A model generated the notes under the pieces. That model made no database searches, was not told the origin of the DNA, and worked only from the letters and a program-made list of their open reading frames with translations. From the NCBI GenBank assembly GCA_022793895.1, contig JAAWDS010000048.1, forward strand, positions 25,614-89,613: a DNA stretch of 64,000 nucleotides. Reading direction: 5' to 3'. The stretch is from Provencibacterium sp. (GTDB lineage Bacteria; Bacillota; Clostridia; Oscillospirales; Ruminococcaceae). Position numbers and translations under genes: made by a program. This document shows, piece by piece, positions 51,043-59,007 of this stretch (its first letter is position 1; each line of letters begins with the position of its first letter).

Positions 51043-51603
51043 TTACGGCAGCGCCTTTAACGCTTTCCATTCCTCCTCTAAAATCGCCATCAAGATATCG
51101 TCGGCATAACCGTCCCCATCCATCACCGCATCCCGCAGAACGCCCTCCCGCCGGAATCCGGCCTTTAAATAGGCTCTTTCCGCCCGCGTATTAAACGAAA
51201 ACACATCCAGCTCCAGCCGGTGGAGCCGGAGCTCCTCAAAAGCAAAATCGCGGGCGGTTTCGATCGCCCAGCCGCCAATCCCCTTTCCGCGTTCGGTAGA
51301 ATGGTAGAGGGCAATCCGGAAGTTGGCGCGCCGCAAATCCCAATCAATCTCATTGATAACGCTCTCTCCAACGATACGGCCGTCCGGCGCAAGGATCAAA
51401 AAGAAATACCGGTCCTCCTCCTGAACCGCCTTTAAGAAGAAGGCGGCGACCTCCTCCCTGGTAAACGTCTCTTTACAGCCGGTGCAGCGCGCCGCCTCTT
51501 TATCCAACGGATCGTAATTCTGTGAAAAATAGTCCTCCACATCCTCCGCCTGCGCAGGACGTATGCGGTAGCCGTCCTTTTCCCAAGTGCGGTAAATCTT
51601 CAT
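51043..51603 (-). CDS. GNAT-family N-acetyltransferase (RimJ/RimL type)
   Basis: A 186-residue acetyl-CoA-dependent transferase. The order YRIRPAQAEDVEDYFSQNYDP, GESVINEIDWDLRRANFRIALYHSTERGKGIGGWAIE and LHRLELDVFSFNTRAERAYLKAGFRREG is typical of the RimJ/RimL branch; the acetyl-CoA loop is R-G-K-G-I-G near residue 118. The substrate (protein N terminus or small amine) cannot be told. Cytoplasmic, single gene with about 160 bp upstream holding a minus-strand TATAAT (about 51711). Confidence 0.87.
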   Translation of the reverse strand: MKIYRTWEKDGYRIRPAQAEDVEDYFSQNYDPLDKEAARCTGCKETFTREEVAAFFLKAVQEEDRYFFLILAPDGRIVGESVINEIDWDLRRANFRIALYHSTERGKGIGGWAIETARDFAFEELRLHRLELDVFSFNTRAERAYLKAGFRREGVLRDAVMDGDGYADDILMAILEEEWKALKALP

Positions 51604-51763
51604 GGGAGCGCCTCCTCTCCTCCGGCTTTTAAAAACGCTTTATGAAAAAGCGGAGCGCCCGCCGGAACGGCCCCGCTCTCTGGGGCAGCCGCCGTAAGCT
51701 GCCTTTTATTATAGCACAGATTCCCATTCAGAAGATGAGCAATTTATGAAATATCCCATTTTT

Positions 51764-52708
51764 TTACAGAATGCCGCTCTCCTCAATCCACCGGCAGGCG
51801 CTTTCGAACACCCCGTCCGGTCCGAGCCGGTCGGTCAGTAACCAATGGTAGCGCGCATCCCTGCGCAGCCAGGTGAGCTGGCGTTTGGCATACTGATAGG
51901 TTCGTGTTTTCAGCCGGGAGACCGCCGTTTCCAATTCCTCTTCCCCAGAAAGATAGGGCTTCAGCTCCTTGTAGCCGATGGCCGCCGCCGCCGTCGGCCC
52001 GGGACATGCCTGATAAAACCGGCGCGCCTCCTCCACCAGCCCGCCGGCCAACATGCCGTCTACGCGCCGGTCGATGCGCTCGCGCATCCGCTCCCGATCT
52101 GCATAGCCGATGGCCAGCGCGCAAAGCGCATAACACGCGCCCCGCTCCTTTGCGCGCCGCTGGTGGACGCTCATCGGCTCGCCGGTCGCTTCATAGACCT
52201 CCAGCGCGCGGACCAGGCGGCCCAGGTTGTTGGGGTGCAGCTTTTCCGCCAACGGCGGATCAACCCGGCGCAGCTCCTGGTAGAGCGCTTCCTTCCCCTC
52301 CTCCTGCGCACGGCAGTAAAGCCGTTCCCGTAGGATAGGATCGCCGGAAAAACCGTCGAAATCCAAGTTATCCATCAGCGCGCTGAGATAGAGCCCCGTC
52401 CCTCCAACCACAACGGGCAGCTTCCCCGCCTCATGCAGCCGCGCAATCAGCGGCCGCGCGCGGGCTGCCCAGTCCGCCACCGAAAAGGGCTCGCCCGGCG
52501 GCAAAAAGCCTACTAGGTGGTGCGGGGCGGCGGCGCGCTCCGCGGCAGTGGGCGCGGCGGTCGCAATCTCCATCCCTTGGTAGATCTGCATGCTGTCGGC
52601 CGAAACCACCTCGCCCTGAAAGCGTTCGCACAGACGGATACCTAAGCTCGTTTTCCCCGAAGCCGTTACGCCCGCCACCACGACCAGCGGCCTTTTCCGC
52701 CCGCTCAC
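51764..52708 (-). CDS. miaA: tRNA dimethylallyltransferase
   Basis: Adds an isopentenyl group to A37 of tRNAs reading UNN codons; MiaB then methylthiolates it. 314 residues. P-loop GVTASGKTSLG at residue 13 (usual form GPTASGKT), the SADSMQIYQGM acceptor motif, PHHLVGF, and VVGGTGLYLSAL are all present, as is the C-terminal YAKRQLTWLRRD. The GTG start overlaps the stop of the upstream AlkZ-like gene by 4 bp (GTGA), so both are translated together. Confidence 0.95.
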   Translation of the reverse strand: MSGRKRPLVVVAGVTASGKTSLGIRLCERFQGEVVSADSMQIYQGMEIATAAPTAAERAAAPHHLVGFLPPGEPFSVADWAARARPLIARLHEAGKLPVVVGGTGLYLSALMDNLDFDGFSGDPILRERLYCRAQEEGKEALYQELRRVDPPLAEKLHPNNLGRLVRALEVYEATGEPMSVHQRRAKERGACYALCALAIGYADRERMRERIDRRVDGMLAGGLVEEARRFYQACPGPTAAAAIGYKELKPYLSGEEELETAVSRLKTRTYQYAKRQLTWLRRDARYHWLLTDRLGPDGVFESACRWIEESGIL

Positions 52709-53754
52709 AGCGCTTCTCCCAAATAGCGGCGCAGCGGGCTGAGAAAAGGATCGCTGACCCGCTCCACCGCCGCCAGAATTTCCGGCCGGCGGCGCTGCGC
52801 CTCCTCGCTGGAAAGCGTCAGCTCCACATCCTCCAGCTCATAGGGACCGTTGTGGAACCGGCCGAGAACCGCGCCCTGAAACTCTCCGTCTATCAGCAGA
52901 TACCAGAGCGCCTCCAAACCGTCCCGGCCGTAACGCCCGGCGAGCTGGTGCTCCAGGGATTTTACCAGGAAGTCGTTGCGGTGCAGGGCAAAAACGCCGC
53001 TTTGTGGGGTAGCCTCTGTACGGAGAAGCGCTTCATCCTCCGGAGCTATCCAGCCGCCCTCCAGCGGCAGCAGCTTTCCCTGCCCGGCGAGAGCTGCAAA
53101 GGCGGCCTTTACCTCGCGCGCTGCAAACCGGTAATAAGAAACGGCCATTCTTTCATCTATCCAAACATTTAACCGGCAGAAGCGCAAAAGAAGGATGGCG
53201 ATCGCCTCGATTTTGGGGAGAATCCCCTCTTCGGCATGCGGGAATGCCTGGCGGAACAACTGCCAGCTCCGATCCCCTTCGTTGTCCGCCTGATCCTCAA
53301 AAACCAGGAATTTCGTCTGGAGCTTGTGAAGGATCGGGGTGATATCCTTTGCGCGCAGGCCGGTGAGCTCCCGCATGAGACCAATGTTCAAGGGGCCCTC
53401 CCGTTCGAGCAGCCGGAGCAGCTCCTCCTCCGGCAGAGAGAGCCGCGCTGGGGCTTTCCGGTAAGCGGAAAGAAAGAGCGGCCATTCACCGGCAAAGATA
53501 TAACCGATCCCGCCCCCCTGGAAGCGGCCCTTAACCACCTCCTGCCGCGCCCGCAGCCGGAAGCAGAGCGCCGCATCGTCAAACGCCGTGCGCGGGAAGA
53601 GTTCCGGCGGGTTTCCGGGCGCGCTCCAATAGACGCAGCGCACCGGCGACATCTGCCGGAACAGCGCCTCATAGCCCGCTTCATCCACCGGGCTATTGAA
53701 CCGTTGGCGTTCCAAGCGAAGCGCCGCTATTCTTTTGGCAAGCCGTTCATCCAT
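52705..53754 (-). CDS. AlkZ-like winged-helix protein (HTH_42 type)
   Basis: A 349-residue protein resembling the winged-helix DNA glycosylase family of AlkZ/AlkX: repeated winged-helix units (LLRLLEREGPLNIGLMRELTGL, ITPILHKLQTKFLVFEDQ) and a C-terminal beta domain around the segment LLIDGEFQGAVLGRF, where the family usually has Q-x-Q or similar catalytic residues; I cannot identify these with certainty. AlkZ relatives excise alkylated or cross-linked bases. ATG at 53754 after GGAAGGAAAAA; a longer in-frame start at 53850 is less supported. Sits between mutL and miaA, a repair context that fits. Confidence 0.65.
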   Translation of the reverse strand: MDERLAKRIAALRLERQRFNSPVDEAGYEALFRQMSPVRCVYWSAPGNPPELFPRTAFDDAALCFRLRARQEVVKGRFQGGGIGYIFAGEWPLFLSAYRKAPARLSLPEEELLRLLEREGPLNIGLMRELTGLRAKDITPILHKLQTKFLVFEDQADNEGDRSWQLFRQAFPHAEEGILPKIEAIAILLLRFCRLNVWIDERMAVSYYRFAAREVKAAFAALAGQGKLLPLEGGWIAPEDEALLRTEATPQSGVFALHRNDFLVKSLEHQLAGRYGRDGLEALWYLLIDGEFQGAVLGRFHNGPYELEDVELTLSSEEAQRRRPEILAAVERVSDPFLSPLRRYLGEAL

Positions 53755-53883
53755 CTTGTTTTTCCTTCCTTTCTTCCCCTTTTCCGGAGCTTCGCCCGTT
53801 CCGTCGAGCCGGATTTTTCCCGCAGGGAAGCCTTCTTTCCGAATATCCATCCGGTTCTCCGAAAGGTTTCTCCCGCTTCCTTT

Positions 53884-55764
53884 TCAGGTCCTACGTCCAA
53901 ACATCTTTTCAATCTGCGCTGTGGAGAGGGCTACCGCTATTGGCCGGCCGTGCGGGCAGAAGCGCACCTCCTCGTGCTCGCCAAGCAGCCCGACAAGCGC
54001 CTCCAGCTCCAGCGGATCGTTGCGATCGTGCGCCTTAATGGCCGCCTTGCAGGCCATCGAATGATAGAGCTCATCCAGCCGCTGCACGCGGCCGGCCTTT
54101 CCTCCATCCTCCAGCTCCTGCGCAAACCCGGCAATGCTCCCGGCCGCATCCTCCAGCGGGAGCATTGTTGGGATTTCCCGGATGAGCAGGCTGCCGCCCC
54201 CGAAATCCTCAATTGAAAAGCCCATCCGTCCCAGCGCCTCCTGCTCGGCAAGGAGCAGAGCCACCTGGCCACGGGGAAGCGTGACCGCCGCCGGGGTGAG
54301 CAGCACCTGGCTCTCTATCTTCTCCTCGCGCTTCAAGCGCTCATAGAGCAGCCGCTCATGCGCGGCATGCTTATCGATCAAAATCAACTGCCCGTCGCAT
54401 TCCAACAGCAGATAGGTGCCCAGAAGCTCGCCGATCAGCCGCGCGCCGCCAAACCTTCCCGGAGCCTTTTCCGCCAGGGCTTCCCGGAAAAGAGGAGCCT
54501 CCCCGGCAGCGGACGGTGAAGGAACCGGCGCGGCCTGAAAATTCTTTTCCGCAGCGGCAGGTGCCTCCTCCGGTAAAGAATCCTGGAAGGACGGACGGGA
54601 AAGACCGGAAGCGGCCGGAATCACCGCCGCCGGATCCTGCCGCAGCACCGGCTCAAGCGGCTTTAGCGGCTTGGGAAGCGCATAATCCGGTGATACCGCC
54701 GTTTTCTTCTCCTCCGGCGGCTGGGGAACAGATGCCGCCGAAGAAGCCGGAAGATGCATTTCTATCCCCTGCGGATCCAACGGCAGCAGCGCCGACTTGA
54801 CCCCATAGTAAACAGCGTCAAAGACGCGCTTTTCATCCGCAAAGCGCACCTCCAGCTTAGCTGGATGCACGTTGACATCATAAACGCCCGGCGGCAGCAG
54901 GATATCGAGCACACAGGCAGGAAATTTCCCTTTCATCATGCTCTCGCGGTAGCCCTGTTCCAGCGCCGCCGTTAAGAGCTTGGAACGGATGGGGCGTCCG
55001 TTGACAAAAAATTGCTGCATGCCGCGGTTGCCTCGCCCTTCGGCCGGTTTGGAGACAAAGCCCCGCACGCGCACGCCCCCCGCGTCATATTCCAGCGGCG
55101 CCAGCGTGTGGAAAAAATCCCGGCCCCATACGGCGTAGACCGCATCTTCCGCCCGGCTGTTGCCCGGCGTTTGCAAAACCGGCTTGCCGTCCCGGATGAG
55201 GGTGAAGGCGATGTCCGGCCGGGAAACCGCCGCATGCTCCAAAACGCCGGCCACCGCCCCCGCTTCGGTGACGTCCCGCTTTAAAAACTTCATCCGGGCC
55301 GGGGTGTTATAGAAGAGATCCCGGACAAATATAGTAGTTCCCAGCGGGCAGCCGGCCGCGCCGCAGGCCGTCTCCTCCCCGCCCTCGATGCAGTAACGGA
55401 CGCCCATATCCGCCCCCTCTGTGCGGGTGATAAGCTCTACGCGCGCCATAGCCGCAACCGAGGCCAGCGCCTCCCCGCGGAAGCCCATCGTCCGGATCTG
55501 ATAAAGCTCCTGCGCCTGCCGCAGCTTGCTGGTCGCGTGCCGCAGGAAGGCGGCAGGCACATCCTCCGGCGCAATTCCGCTCCCATCGTCCGTCACCCGC
55601 AGAAGCTGTATACCGCCCCGGCTTATTTCCACCGTGATCTTGTGCGCGCCGGCATCCATCGCATTCTCCACCAGCTCCTTGCAGGCCGAAGCCGGGCGAT
55701 CGATGACCTCTCCCGCCGCAATCAGCTCGGCCACTTCCCGATCCAACAGGCGAATCTTCCCCAG
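53884..55764 (-). CDS. mutL: DNA mismatch repair endonuclease MutL
   Basis: A GHKL-ATPase mismatch repair protein of about 626 residues. The N terminus L-GKIRLLDREVAELIAAGEVIDRP has the ATP-binding Glu and Asn region; ENAMDAGA, VTDDGSGI and MGFRGEAL are further GHKL motifs. The C-terminal domain has the metal-binding endonuclease motif D-K-H-A-A-H-E-x4-E and the zinc-site stretches SMACKAAIKAHD and FCPHGRP, so nicking activity is expected. No ATG, GTG or TTG gives the correct N terminus; a CTG at 55762-55764 does, 8 bp behind AAGGAGG. The next ATG start upstream would add over 25 residues without homology and the longest would overlap the neighbouring gene. Confidence 0.93.
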   Translation of the reverse strand: MGKIRLLDREVAELIAAGEVIDRPASACKELVENAMDAGAHKITVEISRGGIQLLRVTDDGSGIAPEDVPAAFLRHATSKLRQAQELYQIRTMGFRGEALASVAAMARVELITRTEGADMGVRYCIEGGEETACGAAGCPLGTTIFVRDLFYNTPARMKFLKRDVTEAGAVAGVLEHAAVSRPDIAFTLIRDGKPVLQTPGNSRAEDAVYAVWGRDFFHTLAPLEYDAGGVRVRGFVSKPAEGRGNRGMQQFFVNGRPIRSKLLTAALEQGYRESMMKGKFPACVLDILLPPGVYDVNVHPAKLEVRFADEKRVFDAVYYGVKSALLPLDPQGIEMHLPASSAASVPQPPEEKKTAVSPDYALPKPLKPLEPVLRQDPAAVIPAASGLSRPSFQDSLPEEAPAAAEKNFQAAPVPSPSAAGEAPLFREALAEKAPGRFGGARLIGELLGTYLLLECDGQLILIDKHAAHERLLYERLKREEKIESQVLLTPAAVTLPRGQVALLLAEQEALGRMGFSIEDFGGGSLLIREIPTMLPLEDAAGSIAGFAQELEDGGKAGRVQRLDELYHSMACKAAIKAHDRNDPLELEALVGLLGEHEEVRFCPHGRPIAVALSTAQIEKMFGRRT

Positions 55765-55904
55765 AACGCATCCCTCCTTTTTATGAACAAAAACAGCCGG
55801 AAGCCGAAACGCCCGCGCTATAAAAAAACCGGTCCGGCTCTCCAACATACAGGATAGGCCGAACCAGCTACTGCCTCGATAGCAACGCATCTTCCCCGCC
55901 GGCT

Positions 55905-56303
55905 TCATCCGGCGGGACGCAACGCGGCAAACGACGGCAGATTCCGCAAAATGCCGAAAAGAACAAGGACCGCAACCAACCCCCATGCGGCCGCCGACTG
56001 CGCCTTGGTCAGCCTGCGGCAGCCGGTGCGCCAATAGCGCAGCTCGATCCAGCCGAACAGCCCGGCAAAAACCGGCAGCAGCAGAAAGAGAGCCGGGTTG
56101 CTGCGGAAGGCTTCCGCCCATTCCCCCTGCAAAAGATGCAGGCACATTCTGGAAACCCCGCAGGAAGGGCAATAAAGCCCGGTAAGGCTATGTATCGGAC
56201 AGGGAAGGCCCCAACCGGTCAGCCGGTAAAAGCCCGCATAGCCAAGCCCGCACAGCAGAAGCGCCGCGCCGGCGAAAAGGCTTCGTTTTACCCTAGGCCG
56301 CAT
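55905..56303 (-). CDS. DUF2752 family membrane protein
   Basis: A small 132-residue membrane protein. The signature CPIHSLTGLYCPSCGVSRMCLHLLQGEWAEAFRSNP near residue 35 (two Cys, C-x-x-C-G, R) is the DUF2752 motif, flanked by three hydrophobic helices. No function is known; the paired cysteines may bind metal or redox partners. It overlaps the end of the following DUF4234 gene by 11 bp, so the two form an operon. Confidence 0.85.
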   Translation of the reverse strand: MRPRVKRSLFAGAALLLCGLGYAGFYRLTGWGLPCPIHSLTGLYCPSCGVSRMCLHLLQGEWAEAFRSNPALFLLLPVFAGLFGWIELRYWRTGCRRLTKAQSAAAWGLVAVLVLFGILRNLPSFAALRPAG

Positions 56304-56649
56304 CCGCAGGGAGCATGCTGTTGATTTCGTTCTGCATGAGCGCCCAAGCGACGATGCTCAGCCCAAAGATAGAGAGCAACAGGTAAAGAATGCTGGCGTT
56401 GGAATCCTCCGGCATTCCGCGCAGGGTCTTGGCGGCATTGAGCTTTTCACCCATTTTATAGGCCCAGAAGAAGGTATAGATTCCGCAAGTCACCAACGAA
56501 AGCAGAAAGGCCACGCCGCCGGAGGTCTCTCCCTGACGTTCGGACAGGATGTTGGCGTCGTCCGTCAGGCAGACAAACCAGTAGATCCCATAGATGCCGC
56601 AGGTTACAACGCTCAAAAGAATCGCAACCGCAATGTTTCTTGTTTTCAT
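56293..56649 (-). CDS. DUF4234 family membrane protein
   Basis: A 118-residue protein with three membrane segments. The repeats VVTCGIYGIYWFVCLTDDANIL and LVTCGIYTFFWAYKMGEKL are the typical doubled DUF4234 motif. Function unknown; often near DUF2752 or envelope genes. ATG at 56649 after GAGAGGTGTG; an ATG fourteen codons upstream has a poorer context. Overlaps the DUF2752 gene by 11 bp. Confidence 0.85.
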   Translation of the reverse strand: MKTRNIAVAILLSVVTCGIYGIYWFVCLTDDANILSERQGETSGGVAFLLSLVTCGIYTFFWAYKMGEKLNAAKTLRGMPEDSNASILYLLLSIFGLSIVAWALMQNEINSMLPADAA

Positions 56650-56777
56650 TGCTCTACACACCTCTCTAAAAGAATAATTCGCGTTTATCATACTACGATC
56701 GCGTCCGCCTTGTCAATTCCATCTTCCCGGATTTTCTTTTCTGCGGCGAGAGAAATTCCGGGCCTTTTTTAGTCCTT

Positions 56778-57533
56778 TTAACGCAGCCGGTATTCCCGGC
56801 AGTCAGCGGTGCGATCCATAAAGCCATATTCCACCAGATAGCGCCGCAGCGTTGCGAAATCAGGGTGGATCGAACGCAGGACCGCATTGATCTCCGGCTC
56901 GGTATATACCCGCCCCCGCTCAAATTCTTCCGCAATCCGGATAAGAATCGCCACCTTCTTCTTTTCCTTCCGGGGGAAAACCTGCAGCTTTAAGGGCTGA
57001 AGGCTTTCAAACGCATCGCGCAGGATTTTTTCCCGCTCCTTTTCGGTGATCGCATAGCGTTCATCGACCATTCGCGCGCCGCTGTGCACCGGTATCCACT
57101 CCTCCGCTTCATTTTTCTTTTGCGCCGCCAGCGCATAAAGCGCCAAAAACATGCGGGCCTGCTTGGCCTTTTCCCGCAGCGCAAACCGTTGGCTGCGCAC
57201 CGTTGAAAGGGATATCTCCCCCCGGCCGGCAATCTGCCGGTCGCTCTCCCCGCGCCGCAGGCTGCGCAGCAGCTCCTTCTGGTTTCCGGTCAGTTGCAGG
57301 TAACGGCTGCCGCTTTGAAGCAGCGCCTCCAGCCGGTCGCCGTGCGCCTGGGCCAGATGATATTCCGCCGCCCTCTTCGCTTCAAAATACCGGCCGTCTA
57401 CCGCATAAATTTCTCCTGTCATAAACCGGGCCGCACAGTGAATGCAGCGGTAGCTCTCTTCCTGCGCCTCATAGGCGATTCCCGCAGCCAGCTCCTCCAC
57501 GCTGAGTTTTTCCAGATCCAAATCCATTTTCAT
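56778..57533 (-). CDS. DUF2087 transcriptional regulator with LuxR-type HTH
   Basis: A 251-residue regulator. The N-terminal part has YRCIHCAARF and YHLAQAH, a C-x2-C ... H-x4-H set that could bind zinc. LTGNQKELLRSLRRGESDRQIAGRGEISLSTVRSQRFALREKAKQA (residues 81-126) is a LuxR-like helix-turn-helix. The last 70 residues (KKVAILIRIAEEFERGRVYTEPEINAVL...LRRYLVEYGFMDRTADCREYRL) are a DUF2087 domain, often fused to regulators. Target genes are unknown. Has a strong promoter at 57550-57578 and no obvious partner genes. Confidence 0.85.
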   Translation of the reverse strand: MKMDLDLEKLSVEELAAGIAYEAQEESYRCIHCAARFMTGEIYAVDGRYFEAKRAAEYHLAQAHGDRLEALLQSGSRYLQLTGNQKELLRSLRRGESDRQIAGRGEISLSTVRSQRFALREKAKQARMFLALYALAAQKKNEAEEWIPVHSGARMVDERYAITEKEREKILRDAFESLQPLKLQVFPRKEKKKVAILIRIAEEFERGRVYTEPEINAVLRSIHPDFATLRRYLVEYGFMDRTADCREYRLR

Positions 57534-57549
57534 CTCTCCTTATAAACAT

Positions 57550-57578
57550 ATTATACTTTCATTTATCTATTAAGTCAA
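57550..57578 (-). promoter_or_regulatory. Promoter of the DUF2087 regulator
   Basis: On the minus strand TTGACT (57573-57578), 17-bp spacer and TATAAT (57550-57555), in an AT-rich stretch; TATAAGGAGAG follows close by as ribosome site. The whole gap 57534-57973 contains this promoter, a hairpin at 57758-57781 and the corA promoter; no gene is seen. Confidence 0.8.
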
Positions 57579-57757
57579 CATATTTCAAAATATATCATCA
57601 AATCATCAACATATTTTTGATTGTTCCGTCCCCGTTGAATCTTTCGGTTCCAAAAAATCGGCCTGGTTAACAGAAAAAATCCGTGGAATAATAGACATGT
57701 CGCCCCAGAGCGGCATCCATTTTTTCCCGTTTTCCTGAAAAACGGACGTCCGCTTCC

Positions 57758-57781
57758 AAAACCGCAGCGCCATGCGGTTTT
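57758..57781. terminator. Short hairpin in the regulator-corA divergent gap
   Basis: AAAACCGCA (57758-57766) and TGCGGTTTT (57773-57781) pair over 9 bp with loop GCGCCA, ending in TTTT. It resembles a terminator although both flanking genes point away from it, so it may belong to an unseen short transcript. Confidence 0.45.
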
Positions 57782-57832
57782 AGGGAACCACCCCGCTTTG
57801 CCGGGATTCAAGAAGGAATGACGGGATTGGGA

Positions 57833-57860
57833 TTGTAAACTAATGTTCTTGTGTTATAAT
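57833..57860 (+). promoter_or_regulatory. Promoter of corA
   Basis: TTGTAA (57833-57838), a 16-bp spacer and TATAAT (57855-57860), 113 bp before the start codon; the leader shows no clear magnesium riboswitch pattern that I can recognise. Confidence 0.6.
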
Positions 57861-57973
57861 GAGGGTTACGGGCTAAGGATAAGTTTCCAGCCCGCTTCCC
57901 CGGATTTTAGGGGGCGGAAGCGGCTGCGGTTTCCTGTCTGAGTTCATAGAAAAGAGGGGCGGAGGATGGCCGC

Positions 57974-58903
57974 ATGCTCAAATATTTTAAAACGGAAGGC
58001 CAGCAGCTGCTCCCGATCGCTGCGATAGAGGACGGATGCTGGATCTCCGCCATTGCGCCGACCGAATCGGAAATTGTCCATTTGACCGGGCAGCTCGGCG
58101 TAGAGCCCGGATTCGTGCGCGCGGCGCTGGACGAAGAGGAGGCTTCCCGCATCGAGCGGGAGGATGATCAACTTTTGGTCATCGTCGACCTTCCTTTCGT
58201 ACAAAAAGAGGAAGAAAAAACGATTGTTTATTCCACGATGCCCATGGGTATAATCGTTACCTCGAAGAATATAATAACCGTGTGCCTCGGCGAGAATCCT
58301 GTCGTCAGCGAATTTGAACGAGGGCTGGTTAAAAATGTTCAAACCCAGCTTAAAACGCAGTTTCTGCTTTATCTGCTGCTGCGGATTGCCACTCGGTTTT
58401 TGATCTGCTTAAAGCAGATCGACAAGATTTCCAGCTATTCGGAAAAGCAGCTGCATAAGAGCATGCGCAACAAAGAGCTGATCCAGCTCTTGGGGCTGGA
58501 AAAATCTCTGGTCTACTTTTCCACTTCGCTCAAATCCAACGAGGTTACGTTGGAAAAAATCCACCGCGGCCGGATGATCCGGCTCTATGAAGAGGACGAA
58601 GAGCTCTTGGAGGATGTTCTGATCGAAATCCGGCAGGCCAACGAAATGTGCGGTATCTATACCAACATCCTTTCCAATACGATGGACGCCTTTTCTTCCA
58701 TCATCAACAACAACCTGAATATCGTGATGAAAACGCTCACCTCGCTCACTGTGCTGATGGCGATTCCAACAGTGGTTTCCGGGCTTTGGGGCATGAATGT
58801 CAACAACCTTCCCAGCTCCAACTTCTGGTTTCCCGTGTTGCTTGCGCTGCTGCTGACCGGCTGCACGGCGCTCGCCCTCTTTTTAAGGGGCATGTTTAAG
58901 TAA
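57974..58903 (+). CDS. CorA-family magnesium transporter
   Basis: A pentameric divalent-cation channel subunit of 309 residues. The cytoplasmic N domain (residues 1-240, acidic and helical) is followed by two C-terminal membrane helices; the first ends with the GMN selectivity motif in GLWGMNV near residue 273, and the second is FWFPVLLALLLTGCTALALFL. The loop is NNLPSSN. It resembles the shorter CorA type of Clostridia and Lactobacillales. ATG at 57974 after GGCGGAGGATGG. Nickel or cobalt transport is possible in the family. Confidence 0.9.
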   Translation: MLKYFKTEGQQLLPIAAIEDGCWISAIAPTESEIVHLTGQLGVEPGFVRAALDEEEASRIEREDDQLLVIVDLPFVQKEEEKTIVYSTMPMGIIVTSKNIITVCLGENPVVSEFERGLVKNVQTQLKTQFLLYLLLRIATRFLICLKQIDKISSYSEKQLHKSMRNKELIQLLGLEKSLVYFSTSLKSNEVTLEKIHRGRMIRLYEEDEELLEDVLIEIRQANEMCGIYTNILSNTMDAFSSIINNNLNIVMKTLTSLTVLMAIPTVVSGLWGMNVNNLPSSNFWFPVLLALLLTGCTALALFLRGMFK

Positions 58904-59007
58904 ACATCGTGCTTGGAGAGCTGTTTTTTCATGCCCGAAGGCTACTTTAAGACGATTCCCATCCGGCGGCCCTGCCGGATCCGAATGGATAGAAGGAGAG
59001 TATCTCT

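Noticed and set aside
55765..56172. N-terminal extension of MutL
   Set aside because: The 136 extra residues have no MutL similarity and run over the DUF2752 gene in another frame; the ribosome site points to the CTG at 55764.
57575..57811. Minus-strand 78-codon frame upstream of the DUF2087 regulator
   Set aside because: It overlaps the regulator promoter and a hairpin, has odd composition and no ribosome site.
57861..57973. Magnesium riboswitch before corA
   Set aside because: The 113-nt leader is too short and shows none of the M-box or ykkC-type landmarks I could recognise.
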